A stretch of 64,000 nucleotides of DNA, taken from contig NZ_JFCH01000059.1 in the NCBI RefSeq assembly GCF_000738175.1, positions 98,572-162,571 on the forward strand, read 5' to 3'. Each line of letters starts with the position of its first letter. Positions within the stretch are counted from its first letter, which is position 1. The DNA is from Corynebacterium jeikeium. Lineage in GTDB: Bacteria; Actinomycetota; Actinomycetes; Mycobacteriales; Mycobacteriaceae. The notes beneath the pieces were generated by a model. That model made no database searches, was not told the DNA's origin, and saw nothing but the letters and a program-made list of their open reading frames with translations. Below are positions 9,972-23,476 of the stretch, one piece after another. The position numbers and the translations under genes were made by a program.

Positions 9972-11231
9972 ATGCTTCGTTGGACTACTGCAGGTGAATC
10001 GCACGGCCAGGCCCTCATTTCGATGATCGAGAACCTCCCGGCCGGTTTGTCGGTAACTCGGGAAGACGTTTCTTATCAGCTGGCTCGCCGCCGTCTTGGC
10101 TACGGCCGCGGAGCGCGCATGAAGTTCGAAGCCGACGAAGTGACCTTCGTCGGCGGCGTGCGCCACGGCAAGACCCTCGGCAGCCCGGTGGCCGTCATGA
10201 TCGGCAACACTGAGTGGCCAAAGTGGACGACGATCATGTCCGCAGATCCGATCGACGAGTCCGATCCGGAAGTGGCAAAGGAGATGGCCAGTGGTCGCGG
10301 TGCGAAGCTGACCCGCCCGCGACCGGGCCACGCCGATTTCTCCGGCATGGTGAAGTACGACCACGAGGAAGCCCGCCCCATTCTGGAGCGCTCCTCCGCC
10401 CGCGAGACCGCCGCCCGCGTGGCCGCCGGAACTTTTGCCCGCGCCCTGCTGCGCGAAGTGCTGGGGGTGGAGGTGCTCTCGCACGTCATCAGCATCGGCC
10501 GCTCCGAGCCATACGAGGGACCGAGCCCGGAATTCTCCGACTTGGAGAGCATCGATGCTTCTCCGGTGCGTGCCTTCGATTCCGCTGCTGAAGAATCCAT
10601 GATCGACGAGATCAAGGCCGCAAAGAAGTCCGGCGATACCCTCGGCGGCATCGTCGAGGTCGTTGTTAAGGGCCTGCCGATCGGCCTGGGCTCCCACGTT
10701 TCCGGTGACGAGCGACTGGATGCCCAGCTGGCTGCCGCCCTCATGGGTATTCAGGCGATCAAGGGCGTGGAGATCGGCGATGGCTTCGAAGAGGCTCGCC
10801 GCCGTGGCTCCGAGGCGCACGACGAGATGGAGGCAGCTGCTGGCGGCGGCGTGCAGCGCCTGAGCAACCGCGCCGGTGGCCTGGAGGGTGGCATGACGAA
10901 CGGCGAGGAGCTGCGCGTGCGTGCTGCAATGAAGCCCATCAGCACCGTCCCGCGCGCGCTGAAGACCGTCGACATGGCCACCGGCGAGGCCGCCACGGGC
11001 ATCCACCAGCGCTCCGACGTGTGCGCCGTGCCGGCTGCCGGCGTGGTGGCCGAGACCATGGTTGCCCTAGTGCTGGCTCGCGCAGTGCTGAAGAAGTTCG
11101 GCGGCGACTCTGTGGAGGAGACGAAGCGTAACGTGCAGTCCTACCTGGAGTACGTGGATACCCGCCTCGACTGGTCCGGCGTGGCCAGCGATGTGGCTGA
11201 CGGGGAAGTGGCGGACGGAGAAATCCGATGA
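9972..11231 (+). CDS. aroC: Chorismate synthase
   Basis: 419 residues from this ATG, which gives the family N-terminus [12 protein letters not shown]. The frame stays open back to a TTG at 9933, but those 13 extra residues are not family-like. FMN- and substrate-binding signatures are present: [13 protein letters not shown], the RPGHADFSG segment, [14 protein letters not shown] and the C-terminal [13 protein letters not shown]. The enzyme converts EPSP to chorismate using reduced FMN. It overlaps aroK by four bases (ATGA), indicating translational coupling. Confidence 0.97.
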   Translation: MLRWTTAGESHGQALISMIENLPAGLSVTREDVSYQLARRRLGYGRGARMKFEADEVTFVGGVRHGKTLGSPVAVMIGNTEWPKWTTIMSADPIDESDPEVAKEMASGRGAKLTRPRPGHADFSGMVKYDHEEARPILERSSARETAARVAAGTFARALLREVLGVEVLSHVISIGRSEPYEGPSPEFSDLESIDASPVRAFDSAAEESMIDEIKAAKKSGDTLGGIVEVVVKGLPIGLGSHVSGDERLDAQLAAALMGIQAIKGVEIGDGFEEARRRGSEAHDEMEAAAGGGVQRLSNRAGGLEGGMTNGEELRVRAAMKPISTVPRALKTVDMATGEAATGIHQRSDVCAVPAAGVVAETMVALVLARAVLKKFGGDSVEETKRNVQSYLEYVDTRLDWSGVASDVADGEVADGEIR

Positions 11232-11785
11232 GTCCCCGAGCAGTGCTGGTGGGGCTTCCGGGCTCCGGTAAGACGACCATCGGTAAGCGCCTGGCCAATG
11301 CGCTGAACCTGCAGCTTGTGGACACCGACCACATGCTCGAGAAAGAATTCGGGAAGACCTGCAACCAGATCATGGGCGAGCTCGGGGAACCGGGTTTCCG
11401 CGAGCAAGAGGCCATCGTGGTGGCCGAGGCTCTGCAGACCGACGGGATCGTTTCCCTCGGCGGCGGGGCAGTGGTGACCGAAAGCACCCGGAAACTGCTC
11501 GCCGACCACACGGTGGTGTACCTCAACGTCTCCATCGACGAAGGCGTGCGGCGCACCTCCGGCTCGAACACCAGGCCGCTGCTGAACGTAGCCGACCCGC
11601 GCAGCAAATACGCGCAGCTTTTCGCACAGCGTTCGGCGTACTACGAGGAAGTCTCCAACTTCATGGTGCGCTGCGACGGCAAGGAGCCCCGCAGAGTGGT
11701 CACCGACATCTTGATGTTCATCGAAGAAGTGCGTCTGGAGCGCCTCAACGAGCGCGATGCTTCCCACCCAACGCGAAGCCACTAA
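11228..11785 (+). CDS. aroK: Shikimate kinase
   Basis: 185 residues. Walker A is [11 protein letters not shown] near residues 9-19, followed by the DTDHMLE shikimate-binding segment, the [12 protein letters not shown] region and the SLGGGAV motif. The lid Arg lies in RPLLN. It phosphorylates shikimate at O3 with ATP. Its ATG overlaps the aroC stop codon; aroB follows after 44 bases. Length is normal for the family. Confidence 0.96.
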   Translation: MSPRAVLVGLPGSGKTTIGKRLANALNLQLVDTDHMLEKEFGKTCNQIMGELGEPGFREQEAIVVAEALQTDGIVSLGGGAVVTESTRKLLADHTVVYLNVSIDEGVRRTSGSNTRPLLNVADPRSKYAQLFAQRSAYYEEVSNFMVRCDGKEPRRVVTDILMFIEEVRLERLNERDASHPTRSH

Positions 11786-11829
11786 TCCGGCCCAGTAATC
11801 AGAACCCCACATAAGGATCCTCTCCAACC

Positions 11830-12936
11830 ATGACCAACACACAGCCCGCAGGCATTAAGCAGCAGCGCATCAAGGTGGCCTCCCAGTCGCCCTACGAGGT
11901 GGTCATCGACCGTGGCATCGACTTCGCCACCGAGGAGATCCTAAAGGCCGCGGGAACCACCGCAAATTACCTGATCATCCACCAGCCCGCCCTTGCAGAC
12001 CGCGCCGCCGAGCTGTCCCGCCGCCTGACCGATGCTGGCTACGCCACGCACACCCACCAGATCGAGGACGCGGAATCGGCGAAGACGGCACAGTCCGCTG
12101 CCGAGTGTTGGGATGTCTGCGCGGAGGTCGGCCTGACCCGCGCCGATACGATTATTGGCCTCGGTGGCGGCGCCGCTACGGATCTGGCTGGATTCATCGC
12201 CGCCACCTGGATGCGCGGGATCAAGGTCGTGCACTATCCCACCACCTTGTTGGCGATGGTGGACGCCGCAGTCGGCGGCAAGACCGGCATCAACACCCCC
12301 GCCGGCAAGAACCTGGTGGGCGCTTTCCACGAGCCTAGCGCGGTCATCGTCGACCTGGAGGTCCTGGAGACGCTGCCGGAAGCAGAGATGGTCGCCGGTT
12401 CGGCGGAGATCGTCAAGGCGGGCTTCATTGCGGACACGGAGATCCTGGACATCTACGAGGCCGACCCGCAGGCCGCGCTGCATCCGCACGGCAGCCTGCC
12501 GGAACTGATCGCCCGCGCCATCCAGGTGAAGGCCGACGTGGTGGCGGTGGATCTGAAGGAATCCAGCCTGCGCGAGATCCTCAACTACGGCCACACTTAC
12601 GGCCACGCGGTCGAACACCACGAGGACTACCGTTGGCGCCACGGGCAGGCTGTTGCCGTGGGCATGATCTTCGAGGCTGAGCTGGCCAAGGCCGCTGGGC
12701 TGCTGAGCGAGGCAGACGTTCGGCGTCACCGCGACATCCTTAACTCGATAGGTTTGGCGACCAGCTACGACGGCGCCGAGCTCGGCGAGCTGCTGGCGGC
12801 GATGGGCCGCGACAAGAAGAACAAGGGCGGCAAGATCCGCTTCGTGGTGCTCGAGCAGATCGGCAAGCCCACCCGCCTGGAAGGCCCCAGCGAGGAGCTG
12901 CTGCGCGCGGCCTACACCGCTAGCGTGGAAGCCTAA
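11830..12936 (+). CDS. aroB: 3-Dehydroquinate synthase
   Basis: 368 residues. An NAD- and Zn-dependent enzyme that converts DAHP to 3-dehydroquinate. The NAD-binding GGGAATDLAGF, the VGGKTGINTPAGKNLVGAFH substrate region, and the metal-ligand segments (AEIVKAG and NYGHTYGHAVEH) are all intact. The ATG lies after an AGGATCC stretch. It belongs to the aroC-aroK-aroB-aroQ run, four shikimate genes in a row. Confidence 0.97.
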   Translation: MTNTQPAGIKQQRIKVASQSPYEVVIDRGIDFATEEILKAAGTTANYLIIHQPALADRAAELSRRLTDAGYATHTHQIEDAESAKTAQSAAECWDVCAEVGLTRADTIIGLGGGAATDLAGFIAATWMRGIKVVHYPTTLLAMVDAAVGGKTGINTPAGKNLVGAFHEPSAVIVDLEVLETLPEAEMVAGSAEIVKAGFIADTEILDIYEADPQAALHPHGSLPELIARAIQVKADVVAVDLKESSLREILNYGHTYGHAVEHHEDYRWRHGQAVAVGMIFEAELAKAAGLLSEADVRRHRDILNSIGLATSYDGAELGELLAAMGRDKKNKGGKIRFVVLEQIGKPTRLEGPSEELLRAAYTASVEA

Positions 12937-12942
12937 AAGGGC

Positions 12943-12983
12943 CGACAGCCAATTAGAGACAGCCAACGAGAGACAACTAACTA
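12943..12983 (+). repeat. Degenerate 14-bp tandem repeat before aroQ
   Basis: Three consecutive units: CGACAGCCAATTA, GAGACAGCCAACGA and GAGACAACTAACTA. They fill the aroB-aroQ gap and end at the AGGAGGAG ribosome site of aroQ. The period is 14 rather than 10, but the A/C-rich, G-poor texture is like the aroE and carB leaders. Confidence 0.6.
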
Positions 12984-12996
12984 GGAGGAGACAGCG

Positions 12997-13449
12997 ATGA
13001 ATGCAGCACAGCCGCAGGCGCCGAAGGTGTGCGTGATCAACGGCCCGAACCTCAACCGCCTGGGTAAGCGCCAGCCGGAAGTCTACGGCAGCACTACGCT
13101 GGCCGACGTGGAGGATCTGCTGGCCCGCGAGGCGGCGTCCTTGGGCATCGAGGTAGACTTCTTCCAGTCCAACCACGAAGGCGAGCTGCTGGATCGCGTG
13201 CACCGCGCTGCCGACGAGGGAGCCGCGGTAATCATCAACCCCGGTGGCTTTACCCACACGTCCGTCGCTCTGCGCGACGCGCTGGCGGAGATCGCCGATG
13301 GAGCGGGCTTCGTGGAGGTGCACATCTCGAACGTGCACGCGCGCGAGGAGTTCCGCCACCACAGCTACCTAAGCCCCCTGGCCAGCGGAGTGATCGCCGG
13401 CCTGGGCATCTACGGTTACGTCGCCGCCCTGCGGTTCTTCGCACAGTAG
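12997..13449 (+). CDS. aroQ: Type II 3-dehydroquinate dehydratase
   Basis: 150 residues, the typical size of the dodecameric type II enzyme. The active-site loop [17 protein letters not shown] has the catalytic Tyr near its end. [16 protein letters not shown] carries the substrate-binding Asn/His region, and [18 protein letters not shown] holds the His and Arg residues of the lid. It dehydrates 3-dehydroquinate to 3-dehydroshikimate. A strong AGGAGG ribosome site precedes the ATG. Confidence 0.97.
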   Translation: MNAAQPQAPKVCVINGPNLNRLGKRQPEVYGSTTLADVEDLLAREAASLGIEVDFFQSNHEGELLDRVHRAADEGAAVIINPGGFTHTSVALRDALAEIADGAGFVEVHISNVHAREEFRHHSYLSPLASGVIAGLGIYGYVAALRFFAQ

Positions 13450-13477
13450 AAACTGTCGGAAGGAGAGTTGGAAGTTT

Positions 13478-14554
13478 ATGTCTAAAGTATTTTTTGACGC
13501 CTACCGCACCCGCCGCAATAAAGCCACAGCAAGAATCCAAGACTCAGCGCATGCGGCCCTGCTGATCAGTGACCTGAAGAACGTCCGCTACCTGACCGGA
13601 TTCTCCGGTTCCAACGCGCTTATGGTGATCCGCGAAGACGGCCAACATCTGCTGCTGACGGACGGGCGCTACGATACGCAGATCCGCCTGGAAACCGGCG
13701 AGCCGGAAGACGTCGCTATTGAAATCGGCGGCAAGCTGTTTGAGCGCGCCGCCGAGTTTGCGGGGAAGGACTTCGCCGTGGAGCCCAGCCTGGACTACGG
13801 GCAGGCCCGGGCACTGGACAACCCGCCGGTGCTTTCCTCAGCGGTGGAGGATTTGCGCCTGGTCAAGGACGAACTGGAGATTGAGGCTCTGGCTGCGGCC
13901 GGCGAGCTGGCCGATAGCGTGTGGCGCTCCTTCATTGAGGACGATGGAATCCGCGAGGGAATTCCAGAGATCCAGGCGGCGGCGGAGCTGGAGTTCCAGC
14001 TGCGCACCGCCGGAGCCGACGGGCTAAGCTTCGACACGATTCTGGCCAGCGGCCAAAACGCCACCAAGCCGCACGCCGGGGTCTCTCACGACAAAATCGT
14101 TCCCGGTCTGGTGACCGTGGACTTCGGCGTGTATCTGGACGGCTACGCCTCCGACCAGACCCGCACGGTCTGCGTGGGCGAGCCCGACGAACTGTCCCGC
14201 GAGCTCTACGACGTGGTCTACCGCGCCCAGAAGGCCGGCGAGGCGATCCTGGGCCCGGGGGTGGCGCTGCGCAACGTGGATGCCGCCTGCCGCGACGTGA
14301 TTACCGAAGCCGGCTACGGGGAGTTCTTCGTGCACTCCACGGGACACGGCGTGGGTCTCGACGTGCATGAGGCCCCGCGGGCAGCGGCGGGCGTCAATCC
14401 CGAAGAAGAGCTAGTGGAAGGCATGACCGTGACGGTCGAGCCGGGCATCTACATCCCCGGCAAGACGGGCCTGCGCATCGAGAACACGTACGTCATCACC
14501 GCCGACGGGGCGCGTAGCTTCAACGCCTCGCCGACGGAACTCATCGTCGTTTAG
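13478..14554 (+). CDS. pepQ: M24-family aminopeptidase (Xaa-Pro peptidase/dipeptidase)
   Basis: 358 residues. The N-terminal creatinase-like domain (SDLKNVRYLTGFSGSNALM) precedes the pita-bread peptidase domain. Metal ligands are visible: Asp in TVDFGVYLDGY and ASDQTRTV, His in HSTGHGVGLDVHEAP, Glu in TVEPGIYIPG and Glu in LRIENTYVI. It cleaves proline-containing peptides in the cytoplasm. Whether it is a dipeptidase or an aminopeptidase is not clear from sequence. The ATG follows AAGGAGAG. Its position just before efp is widespread in Gram-positive genomes. Confidence 0.9.
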   Translation: MSKVFFDAYRTRRNKATARIQDSAHAALLISDLKNVRYLTGFSGSNALMVIREDGQHLLLTDGRYDTQIRLETGEPEDVAIEIGGKLFERAAEFAGKDFAVEPSLDYGQARALDNPPVLSSAVEDLRLVKDELEIEALAAAGELADSVWRSFIEDDGIREGIPEIQAAAELEFQLRTAGADGLSFDTILASGQNATKPHAGVSHDKIVPGLVTVDFGVYLDGYASDQTRTVCVGEPDELSRELYDVVYRAQKAGEAILGPGVALRNVDAACRDVITEAGYGEFFVHSTGHGVGLDVHEAPRAAAGVNPEEELVEGMTVTVEPGIYIPGKTGLRIENTYVITADGARSFNASPTELIVV

Positions 14555-14562
14555 GTTTGGCT

Positions 14563-14595
14563 GGCTGCTAGACTGTAGCAGCCAAAAAATTTTTT
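14563..14595 (+). terminator. Probable intrinsic terminator after the peptidase gene
   Basis: A perfect 7-bp stem (GGCTGCT / AGCAGCC) with a 7-base loop is followed by six A and then six T. The A-run between stem and T-run is unusual, so efficiency is uncertain. It would separate the aro/pepQ run from efp. Confidence 0.5.
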
Positions 14596-14629
14596 ACTCG
14601 CAATCGCAATCTCAATAAGGAGACCATTC

Positions 14630-15193
14630 GTGGCAACCACCGCTGACTTCAAGAACGGCCTTGTGCTCAAGGTTGATGGCAAGCTCCAGCAAATCGTCGA
14701 ATTCCAGCACGTCAAGCCGGGCAAGGGGCCCGCATTCGTGCGCACGAAGCTCAAGGATGTCGTCTCCGGCAAGACCATCGACAAGACCTGGAACGCAGGT
14801 GTGAAGGTGGAGACCGCTACGGTGGACCGCCGCGACATGACCTACCTGTACAACGACGGCACCAGCTTCGTTCTGATGGATGAGAAGACCTACGACCAGA
14901 TCGAGCTGGCCCCGCACCTGATGGGCGAGGGCGCGAAGTTCCTGCTGGAGAACACCAGCGTCCAGGTTTCTTTCCACGAGGGCGAGCCGCTGTTCGCTGA
15001 ACTGCCGGTATCCGTTGAACTGAAGATCGAGCACACCGACCCGGGCCTGCAGGGCGACCGCTCCACCGGCGGCTCCAAGCCCGCCACCCTGGAGACCGGC
15101 GCCGAGATTCAGGTGCCGCTGTTCCTCGAGACCGGCAACGTCGTTAAGGTGGACACCCGCACGGGCGAGTACCTGTCCCGCGTAAACAACTAA
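14630..15193 (+). CDS. efp: Elongation factor P
   Basis: 187 residues, three OB-like beta-barrel domains. EF-P rescues ribosomes stalled at polyproline stretches. The domain I loop reads KPGKGPAFV, with Lys32 at the tip position. In the domain II/III region [32 protein letters not shown] is the family signature, seen here in order. The GTG start lies after an AAGGAG site. nusB follows after 21 bases. Confidence 0.97.
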   Translation: MATTADFKNGLVLKVDGKLQQIVEFQHVKPGKGPAFVRTKLKDVVSGKTIDKTWNAGVKVETATVDRRDMTYLYNDGTSFVLMDEKTYDQIELAPHLMGEGAKFLLENTSVQVSFHEGEPLFAELPVSVELKIEHTDPGLQGDRSTGGSKPATLETGAEIQVPLFLETGNVVKVDTRTGEYLSRVNN

Positions 15194-15214
15194 GGCAGCG
15201 ACTGTTTTTCACCC

Positions 15215-15823
15215 ATGACTGAAGAACGTACAGCTGATAGCAACGCAGCTAACGCAGCTAAGTCGGCTAATGCCGCTTCCTTCAAGCGCCACGGCTCGCG
15301 CTACAAGGCGCGCCGTCGCGCCGTAGACATCCTGTTCGAGGCCGAGTTTCGCGACATCGACCCGGTGGAGATCGTCGAGGAGCGCATCTCCTTGGCGAAG
15401 GACTCGGCGAACCAGGTCAAGCCCGTGCCGGAGTACACCCAGCAGATTGTGCCCGGCGTGGCGACGAACCTGGATGCGCTGGACGAGGCCATCGCCCTGC
15501 ATCTGTCCAGCGATTGGCAGCTGGATCGCCTGCCCGCCGTCGACCGCGCGGTTCTGCGGGTGGCGGCGTGGGAGCTGAAGTTCAACGACGACGTGCCCCC
15601 GCAGGTGGCCGTGGTCGAGGGAGTGGAGCTGGCCAGCGAGTACTCCCACGACAAGGCACCTAGCTATATCCATGCGGTGCTGGATGGTATTAACAAGGAT
15701 CTGCAGCTGCAGGCGGATATGAAGATCGCCGATGCGGCGGCCGCTCAGAGGGCCGAGCAAGCCGAGTCCGCCGAGTTGGACGGGCTGCTCGACGAGGTCG
15801 TCAAAGAGTCCGGCGAAGCGTGA
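15215..15823 (+). CDS. nusB: Transcription antitermination factor NusB
   Basis: 202 residues. The NusB core covers about residues 27-165 ([15 protein letters not shown], then [16 protein letters not shown] and [29 protein letters not shown]). It has an Ala/Asn-rich N-terminal extension and an acidic Ala/Glu-rich C-terminal tail, both common in actinobacteria. It binds boxA RNA with NusE during rRNA transcription. The stop codon abuts a candidate -10 (TAGACT) for the pyrimidine operon. Confidence 0.95.
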   Translation: MTEERTADSNAANAAKSANAASFKRHGSRYKARRRAVDILFEAEFRDIDPVEIVEERISLAKDSANQVKPVPEYTQQIVPGVATNLDALDEAIALHLSSDWQLDRLPAVDRAVLRVAAWELKFNDDVPPQVAVVEGVELASEYSHDKAPSYIHAVLDGINKDLQLQADMKIADAAAAQRAEQAESAELDGLLDEVVKESGEA

Positions 15824-15829
15824 TAGACT
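15824..15829 (+). promoter_or_regulatory. Candidate -10 element (TAGACT) of the pyr operon
   Basis: TAGACT directly follows the nusB stop. Transcription from it would begin about 60 bases before pyrR and include the whole PyrR-type hairpin. I see no good -35 element. Confidence 0.35.
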
Positions 15830-15851
15830 TCTAGTCGTCAAAAAGTAGACA

Positions 15852-15893
15852 TCCTTTAACGGACCGCACAGAGAGGCGGGAAAGGAGGTCACG
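15852..15893 (+). promoter_or_regulatory. PyrR-binding RNA hairpin that can mask the pyrR ribosome site
   Basis: The inner hairpin is CCGC / GCGG (15864-15867 with 15876-15879) with loop ACAGAGAG. This loop with its 3' flank matches the core of known PyrR-binding loops (CCAGAGAGGC). An outer stem pairs TCCTTT (15852-15857) with AAAGGA (15881-15886), which is part of the AAAGGAGG ribosome site of pyrR. PyrR with bound UMP would be expected to stabilise this fold and block translation. That is the mechanism known for mycobacterial PyrR; its use here is inference. No T-run follows, which argues against an attenuator. Confidence 0.75.
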
Positions 15894-16481
15894 ATGAACT
15901 CGACGGCTGGGGAAGCTGGCGTCACCCTACTCGACGCAGATCAAGTTTCCCGTACTGTCGCGCGCATCGCGCACCAGATTATTGAAAAGACGGCGCTGGA
16001 TGGGGAAGACTCCCGGCGCGTAGTTCTACTCGGCATTCCATCGGGGGGAGTGCCGCTTGCGGCCCGCCTGGCCGAAAAGATTCAACACTTCACGGGGGTT
16101 GAGGTGTTCCAGGGTTCCCTGGACATCACCCTGTACCGCGACGACCTGCGCAACACCACGCACCGGGCGCTTAAGCCCACCAAGGTTCCCGCGGAGGGGA
16201 TTGATGACGTCATCGTCGTCCTGGTCGACGACGTCCTTTACAGTGGCCGTTCCATCCGCGCGGCACTCGATGCGCTGACGGACATTGGCCGGCCGTATGC
16301 CGTGCAGGTCGCAGTACTGATCGACCGCGGGCACCGCAAGCTGCCGATCCGCGCGGACTACGTGGGTAAGAACATTCCGACTGCTGCGGACGAGGACGTG
16401 GCGGTGAACCTCGCGGAGCTGGACGGGGTAGACAACGTGGTGCTGACCCGCAGGCCAGGCACTGGGGAAGGGAGCAACTAA
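15894..16481 (+). CDS. pyrR: Pyrimidine operon regulator / uracil phosphoribosyltransferase
   Basis: 195 residues, phosphoribosyltransferase fold. The PRPP-binding loop is [21 protein letters not shown] in meaning, seen as [17 protein letters not shown]. The RNA-binding face residues typical of PyrR occur around TLYRDDLRN, and [18 protein letters not shown] is the usual C-terminal part. It senses UMP/UTP and binds the leader hairpin just upstream. It heads pyrR-pyrB-pyrC-carA-carB-pyrF, and pyrB follows after three bases. Confidence 0.96.
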   Translation: MNSTAGEAGVTLLDADQVSRTVARIAHQIIEKTALDGEDSRRVVLLGIPSGGVPLAARLAEKIQHFTGVEVFQGSLDITLYRDDLRNTTHRALKPTKVPAEGIDDVIVVLVDDVLYSGRSIRAALDALTDIGRPYAVQVAVLIDRGHRKLPIRADYVGKNIPTAADEDVAVNLAELDGVDNVVLTRRPGTGEGSN

Positions 16482-16484
16482 GCC

Positions 16485-17420
16485 ATGAAGCACCTGATTA
16501 GCATTGCCGACCTGAACAAGTCTGAGATCTTAGGCCTGATGGACGAGGCTGACCGCTTCGCCGAGGCACTCGAGGGGCGCGAGATGAAGAAGCTGCCTAC
16601 TCTGCGTGGCCGCACGATCTTCACCCTGTTCTACGAGAACTCCACCCGCACGCGATCTTCCTTCGAGACCGCGGGCAAGTGGATGAGCGCGGACGTCATC
16701 AACATCTCCGCATCCAGTTCGTCCGTAAAGAAGGGCGAGTCCCTGCGCGATACCGCGCTGACTCTGAAGGCCGTGGGAGCCGACGCGATCATCATGCGCC
16801 ATCCGTCCTCCGGCGCGGCTCGGCAGGTGGCCGGTTGGCTGGACGATACGGCCATCATCAACGCAGGTGACGGTTCCAACCAGCACCCCACCCAGGCTCT
16901 TTTGGACGCCACCACGATGCGCAACCGCATCGGGGAGATTAGCGGCAAGAAGGTAGTGATCGTCGGGGATATCCTGCACTCCCGCGTGGCTCGCTCAAAT
17001 GCGCAGCTGCTCACGACCCTCGGCGCGGAGGTGGTGTTCGTGGCACCCCCGACGCTGGTGCCGCTGGGCATTGAGCACTGGGGCGCAGAGCCGGATAGCG
17101 TGCGCGTCAGCTACGACTTCGACAGGGAGATCGCCGACGCAGACGTTGTGATGATGCTGCGTGTCCAGGCTGAGCGCATGCACGGCGGCTTCTTCCCCTC
17201 GCACCGCGAGTACGCCACCCGCTACGGCCTTTCCCAGGCACGCGCGGAGCGTATGAAGGAAGGCGCGATCATCATGCACCCGGGCCCGATGCTGCGTGGC
17301 ATGGAGATCAATTACGACGTTGCCGATGCCCCGCAGACCGTGGTGTTGAACCAGGTAACCGCGGGCGTGCACGTGCGCATGGCGGTGCTGTTCACCCTAC
17401 TAGTTGGGGAAGAGGGCTAG
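16485..17420 (+). CDS. pyrB: Aspartate carbamoyltransferase catalytic subunit
   Basis: 311 residues. The carbamoyl-phosphate-binding motif STRTRSSFE lies near residue 52, with [12 protein letters not shown] forming the mobile loop and [12 protein letters not shown] the second phosphate site. The C-terminal aspartate site appears as MLRVQAERM and [12 protein letters not shown]. It makes carbamoyl-aspartate. No pyrI regulatory subunit gene is present, as usual in actinobacteria, so control is expected through PyrR. Confidence 0.97.
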   Translation: MKHLISIADLNKSEILGLMDEADRFAEALEGREMKKLPTLRGRTIFTLFYENSTRTRSSFETAGKWMSADVINISASSSSVKKGESLRDTALTLKAVGADAIIMRHPSSGAARQVAGWLDDTAIINAGDGSNQHPTQALLDATTMRNRIGEISGKKVVIVGDILHSRVARSNAQLLTTLGAEVVFVAPPTLVPLGIEHWGAEPDSVRVSYDFDREIADADVVMMLRVQAERMHGGFFPSHREYATRYGLSQARAERMKEGAIIMHPGPMLRGMEINYDVADAPQTVVLNQVTAGVHVRMAVLFTLLVGEEG

Positions 17421-17471
17421 GCGCACATGGCCCAGACAGATAAGAAGACTTTCGACGAAGGAGCTTTGACC

Positions 17472-18827
17472 ATGACCTCCGAGTACCCGGCCACCGGCGA
17501 GCTGGCGGCTCACCCCACTGGCGCGGAGCATGCAGTGCTGCTGCGCGGCGTGTTGCTGTACGGCGAGGGGGAGAAGCAGGACGTGCTGATCCAGGACGGC
17601 GTGATCGCCGAGATCGGCGCTGACCTCGCCGGTTCCGCCCCACAGGGCGCGGAGGTGCTGGACCTGGACGGCCAGGTGCTGCTGCCTGGCCTGGTGGACA
17701 TGCACGTTCACCTGCGCGAGCCGGGCCGCGAGGATACCGAGACTATCGCCACCGGCTCGGCGGCTGCCGCCCAGGGCGGTTTCACGGCCGTGTTCACTAT
17801 GGCGAACACCGCGCCCGTCACGGACAACCCCGCCATCGCGGAGATGGTGTGGTTCAAGGGGCAGAACACGAACCTGTGCGACGTGCACCCGGTCGGCTCG
17901 ATCTCGAAGGGGCTGGAGGGCAAGGAGCTCACGGAGTTCGGCATGATGGCCGATTCCGACGCGAAGGTGCGCATGTTCTCCGACGACGGCAAGTGTGTCG
18001 ACGACCCCCGCCTGATGCGCCGTGCCATCGAGTACTCCAAGGGCATGGACGTGCTGCTGGCCCAGCACTGCGAGGAGCCCCGCCTGACCGAAGGCGCCGT
18101 GGCTCACGAGGGTGAGACCGCCGCCCGGTTGGGCCTGGGTGGCTGGCCGCGCGTGGCTGAGGAATCCATCGTCGCCCGCGATGCCATCATGGCTCGAGAC
18201 TACGGCGGCCGCCTGCACATCTGCCACGCCTCCACGGAAGGCACCGTGGAGCTGCTGCGCTGGGCTAAAGCCCAGGACATCCCGCTTACCGCGGAAGTCA
18301 CCCCGCACCACCTGCTGCTCACCGACGCGCGGCTGGAGACCTACGATGGCGTGAACCGCGTGAACCCGCCTTTGCGCGAGCAGCGCGACGTGGAGGCCCT
18401 GCGAGCTGCCCTGATTGACGGCACCGTCGACTGCGTGGCCACCGACCACGCCCCGCACGGCTCCGAGGACAAGTGCTGCGAATTCGACCAGGCCCGTCCC
18501 GGCATGCTGGGAATTGAAACCTCGCTGGCGCTGATCGCCAAGATCTTCGTCATCGATGGCGACGAGGACTGGCACTTCGTCGCCAAGGTTATGTCCGAGC
18601 GCCCGGCGGAGATCACCAAACTGCCCGGCCACGGCCGCCCGATCGCGGTAGGGGAGCCGGCGAACCTGTGCGCGGTGGACGTGAACCAGAAGTGGACGGC
18701 GCACGGAAAGGACATGGCCTCCAAGGCCGCCAACACCCCGTACGAGGGCATGGAGATGCCGGTCAAGGTGACCACCACGCTGTTGCGAGGCAAGGTGACC
18801 TGCAAGAACGGCTCAGCAGTGAACTAA
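17472..18827 (+). CDS. pyrC: Dihydroorotase
   Basis: 451 residues from this ATG. An upstream in-frame ATG at 17427 adds 15 residues but has a poor ribosome site, whereas AAGGAG lies eight bases before 17472. Metal-binding [31 protein letters not shown] and TDHAPHG (catalytic Asp) are all present, as expected for a class I dihydroorotase. It cyclises carbamoyl-aspartate to dihydroorotate. A copy of the GGCGTCAATA motif follows in the gap to carA. Confidence 0.95.
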   Translation: MTSEYPATGELAAHPTGAEHAVLLRGVLLYGEGEKQDVLIQDGVIAEIGADLAGSAPQGAEVLDLDGQVLLPGLVDMHVHLREPGREDTETIATGSAAAAQGGFTAVFTMANTAPVTDNPAIAEMVWFKGQNTNLCDVHPVGSISKGLEGKELTEFGMMADSDAKVRMFSDDGKCVDDPRLMRRAIEYSKGMDVLLAQHCEEPRLTEGAVAHEGETAARLGLGGWPRVAEESIVARDAIMARDYGGRLHICHASTEGTVELLRWAKAQDIPLTAEVTPHHLLLTDARLETYDGVNRVNPPLREQRDVEALRAALIDGTVDCVATDHAPHGSEDKCCEFDQARPGMLGIETSLALIAKIFVIDGDEDWHFVAKVMSERPAEITKLPGHGRPIAVGEPANLCAVDVNQKWTAHGKDMASKAANTPYEGMEMPVKVTTTLLRGKVTCKNGSAVN

Positions 18828-18895
18828 GTACCCACGAGTGGGCGTCAATACAAAAGAACCAAACACAACAGCTAAGAGTTAAGGAAACAAGCACA

Positions 18896-20032
18896 ATGAG
18901 CTACACGCCAGCAGCACTGGTTCTCGCCGACGGGAAGATTTTCCGCGGCCGCGCATTTGGCGCGACGGGTCGCACCCTGGGCGAGGCGGTGTTCACCACA
19001 GCCATGACCGGCTACCAGGAGACCATGACCGACCCGTCCTACCACCGTCAGATCGTGGTGGCGACTGCCCCGCAGATCGGCAACACGGGCTGGAACGACG
19101 AAGATTCCGAGTCCCGCGGAGACAAGATCTGGGTCGCCGGCCTGGCTATCCGTGACCTGTCCCGCTCCGTGAGCAACTGGCGCGCCGACCGTAGCCTGAC
19201 CGACGAGATGGAAGCCCAGGGCATCATCGGCATCCAGAACGTCGACACCCGCGCGATCGTGCGCCACCTGCGCGACAAGGGTTCCGTCGCGGCGGGCATC
19301 TTTAGCGGTGACGCCCTCACCTCCGACGAGGACATGCTCAGCCAGGTGCAGGCCCAGCCGTCTATGGCGGGTGCGGATCTCTCCGCCGACGTCAGCACCG
19401 ACGAGCTGTACGTGGTGGAGCCGGAAGGGGAGACCAAGTACACCGTCATCGCTTACGACATGGGCATTAAGACGAACACCCCGCGTGAATTCTCCAAGCG
19501 CGGCGTGCGCAGCGTGGTCGTGCCTTCAAACACCAGCTTCGAAGAGGTGCAGAAGCTGATGGAAGAGTACAACGCTACCGGCGTGTTCATCTCCAATGGC
19601 CCAGGTGACCCGGCAACCGCCGACGCAACGGTGGAGGAGCTGAAGAAGATCCTGGAGGCTAAGATTCCTTTCTTCGGCATCTGCTTCGGCAACCAGCTGC
19701 TCGGCCGCGCGCTGGGCATGGAGACCTACAAGCTGAAGTTCGGCCACCGCGGCACCAACGTGCCGGTGCTGGATCACCAGACCGGCCGGATCGACATCAC
19801 CGCGCAGAACCACGGCTTCGCCCTGAAGGGTAAGGCGTTGGAGAAGTTCGACACCCCGTTCGGCGAGGCGCAGGTGACGCACACCTGTCTGAACGACGAC
19901 GTTGTCGAGGGCGTGGCACTGCTGGATGGCAGCGCATTCTCCGTCCAATACCACCCGGAATCGGCAGCCGGCCCGCACGACGCAAACCCGCTGTTCGATA
20001 AGTTCTTCGCGAACCTCGAGAAGAACAGCTAA
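18896..20032 (+). CDS. carA: Carbamoyl-phosphate synthase small (glutaminase) subunit
   Basis: 378 residues from the ATG that gives MSYTPAALVLADG. The frame is open further back into pyrC but that part is not family-like. The N-terminal domain has the GYQETMTDPSY segment. The class I glutamine amidotransferase domain has nucleophile Cys263 in FFGICFGNQLLG, and His/Glu in VQYHPESAAGPHD. It supplies ammonia to CarB for pyrimidines and arginine. AAGGAAA lies upstream of the start. Confidence 0.97.
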   Translation: MSYTPAALVLADGKIFRGRAFGATGRTLGEAVFTTAMTGYQETMTDPSYHRQIVVATAPQIGNTGWNDEDSESRGDKIWVAGLAIRDLSRSVSNWRADRSLTDEMEAQGIIGIQNVDTRAIVRHLRDKGSVAAGIFSGDALTSDEDMLSQVQAQPSMAGADLSADVSTDELYVVEPEGETKYTVIAYDMGIKTNTPREFSKRGVRSVVVPSNTSFEEVQKLMEEYNATGVFISNGPGDPATADATVEELKKILEAKIPFFGICFGNQLLGRALGMETYKLKFGHRGTNVPVLDHQTGRIDITAQNHGFALKGKALEKFDTPFGEAQVTHTCLNDDVVEGVALLDGSAFSVQYHPESAAGPHDANPLFDKFFANLEKNS

Positions 20033-20060
20033 CGCAGCAGAGCAAATTAACAGAACCAAG

Positions 20061-20090
20061 TTAAGCAACAGCCAGCAACAGCTAGCAACA
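20061..20090 (+). repeat. 10-bp tandem repeats in the carB leader
   Basis: Three units in register: TTAAGCAACA, GCCAGCAACA, GCTAGCAACA. The last seven bases are AGCAACA in all three. They lie in the 78-base carA-carB gap and share the 10-base period and A/C-rich texture of the aroE leader. Confidence 0.65.
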
Positions 20091-20110
20091 CTGAACTAAA
20101 GGGAAAACCA

Positions 20111-23472
<3,362 letters not shown>

Positions 23473-23476
<4 letters not shown>

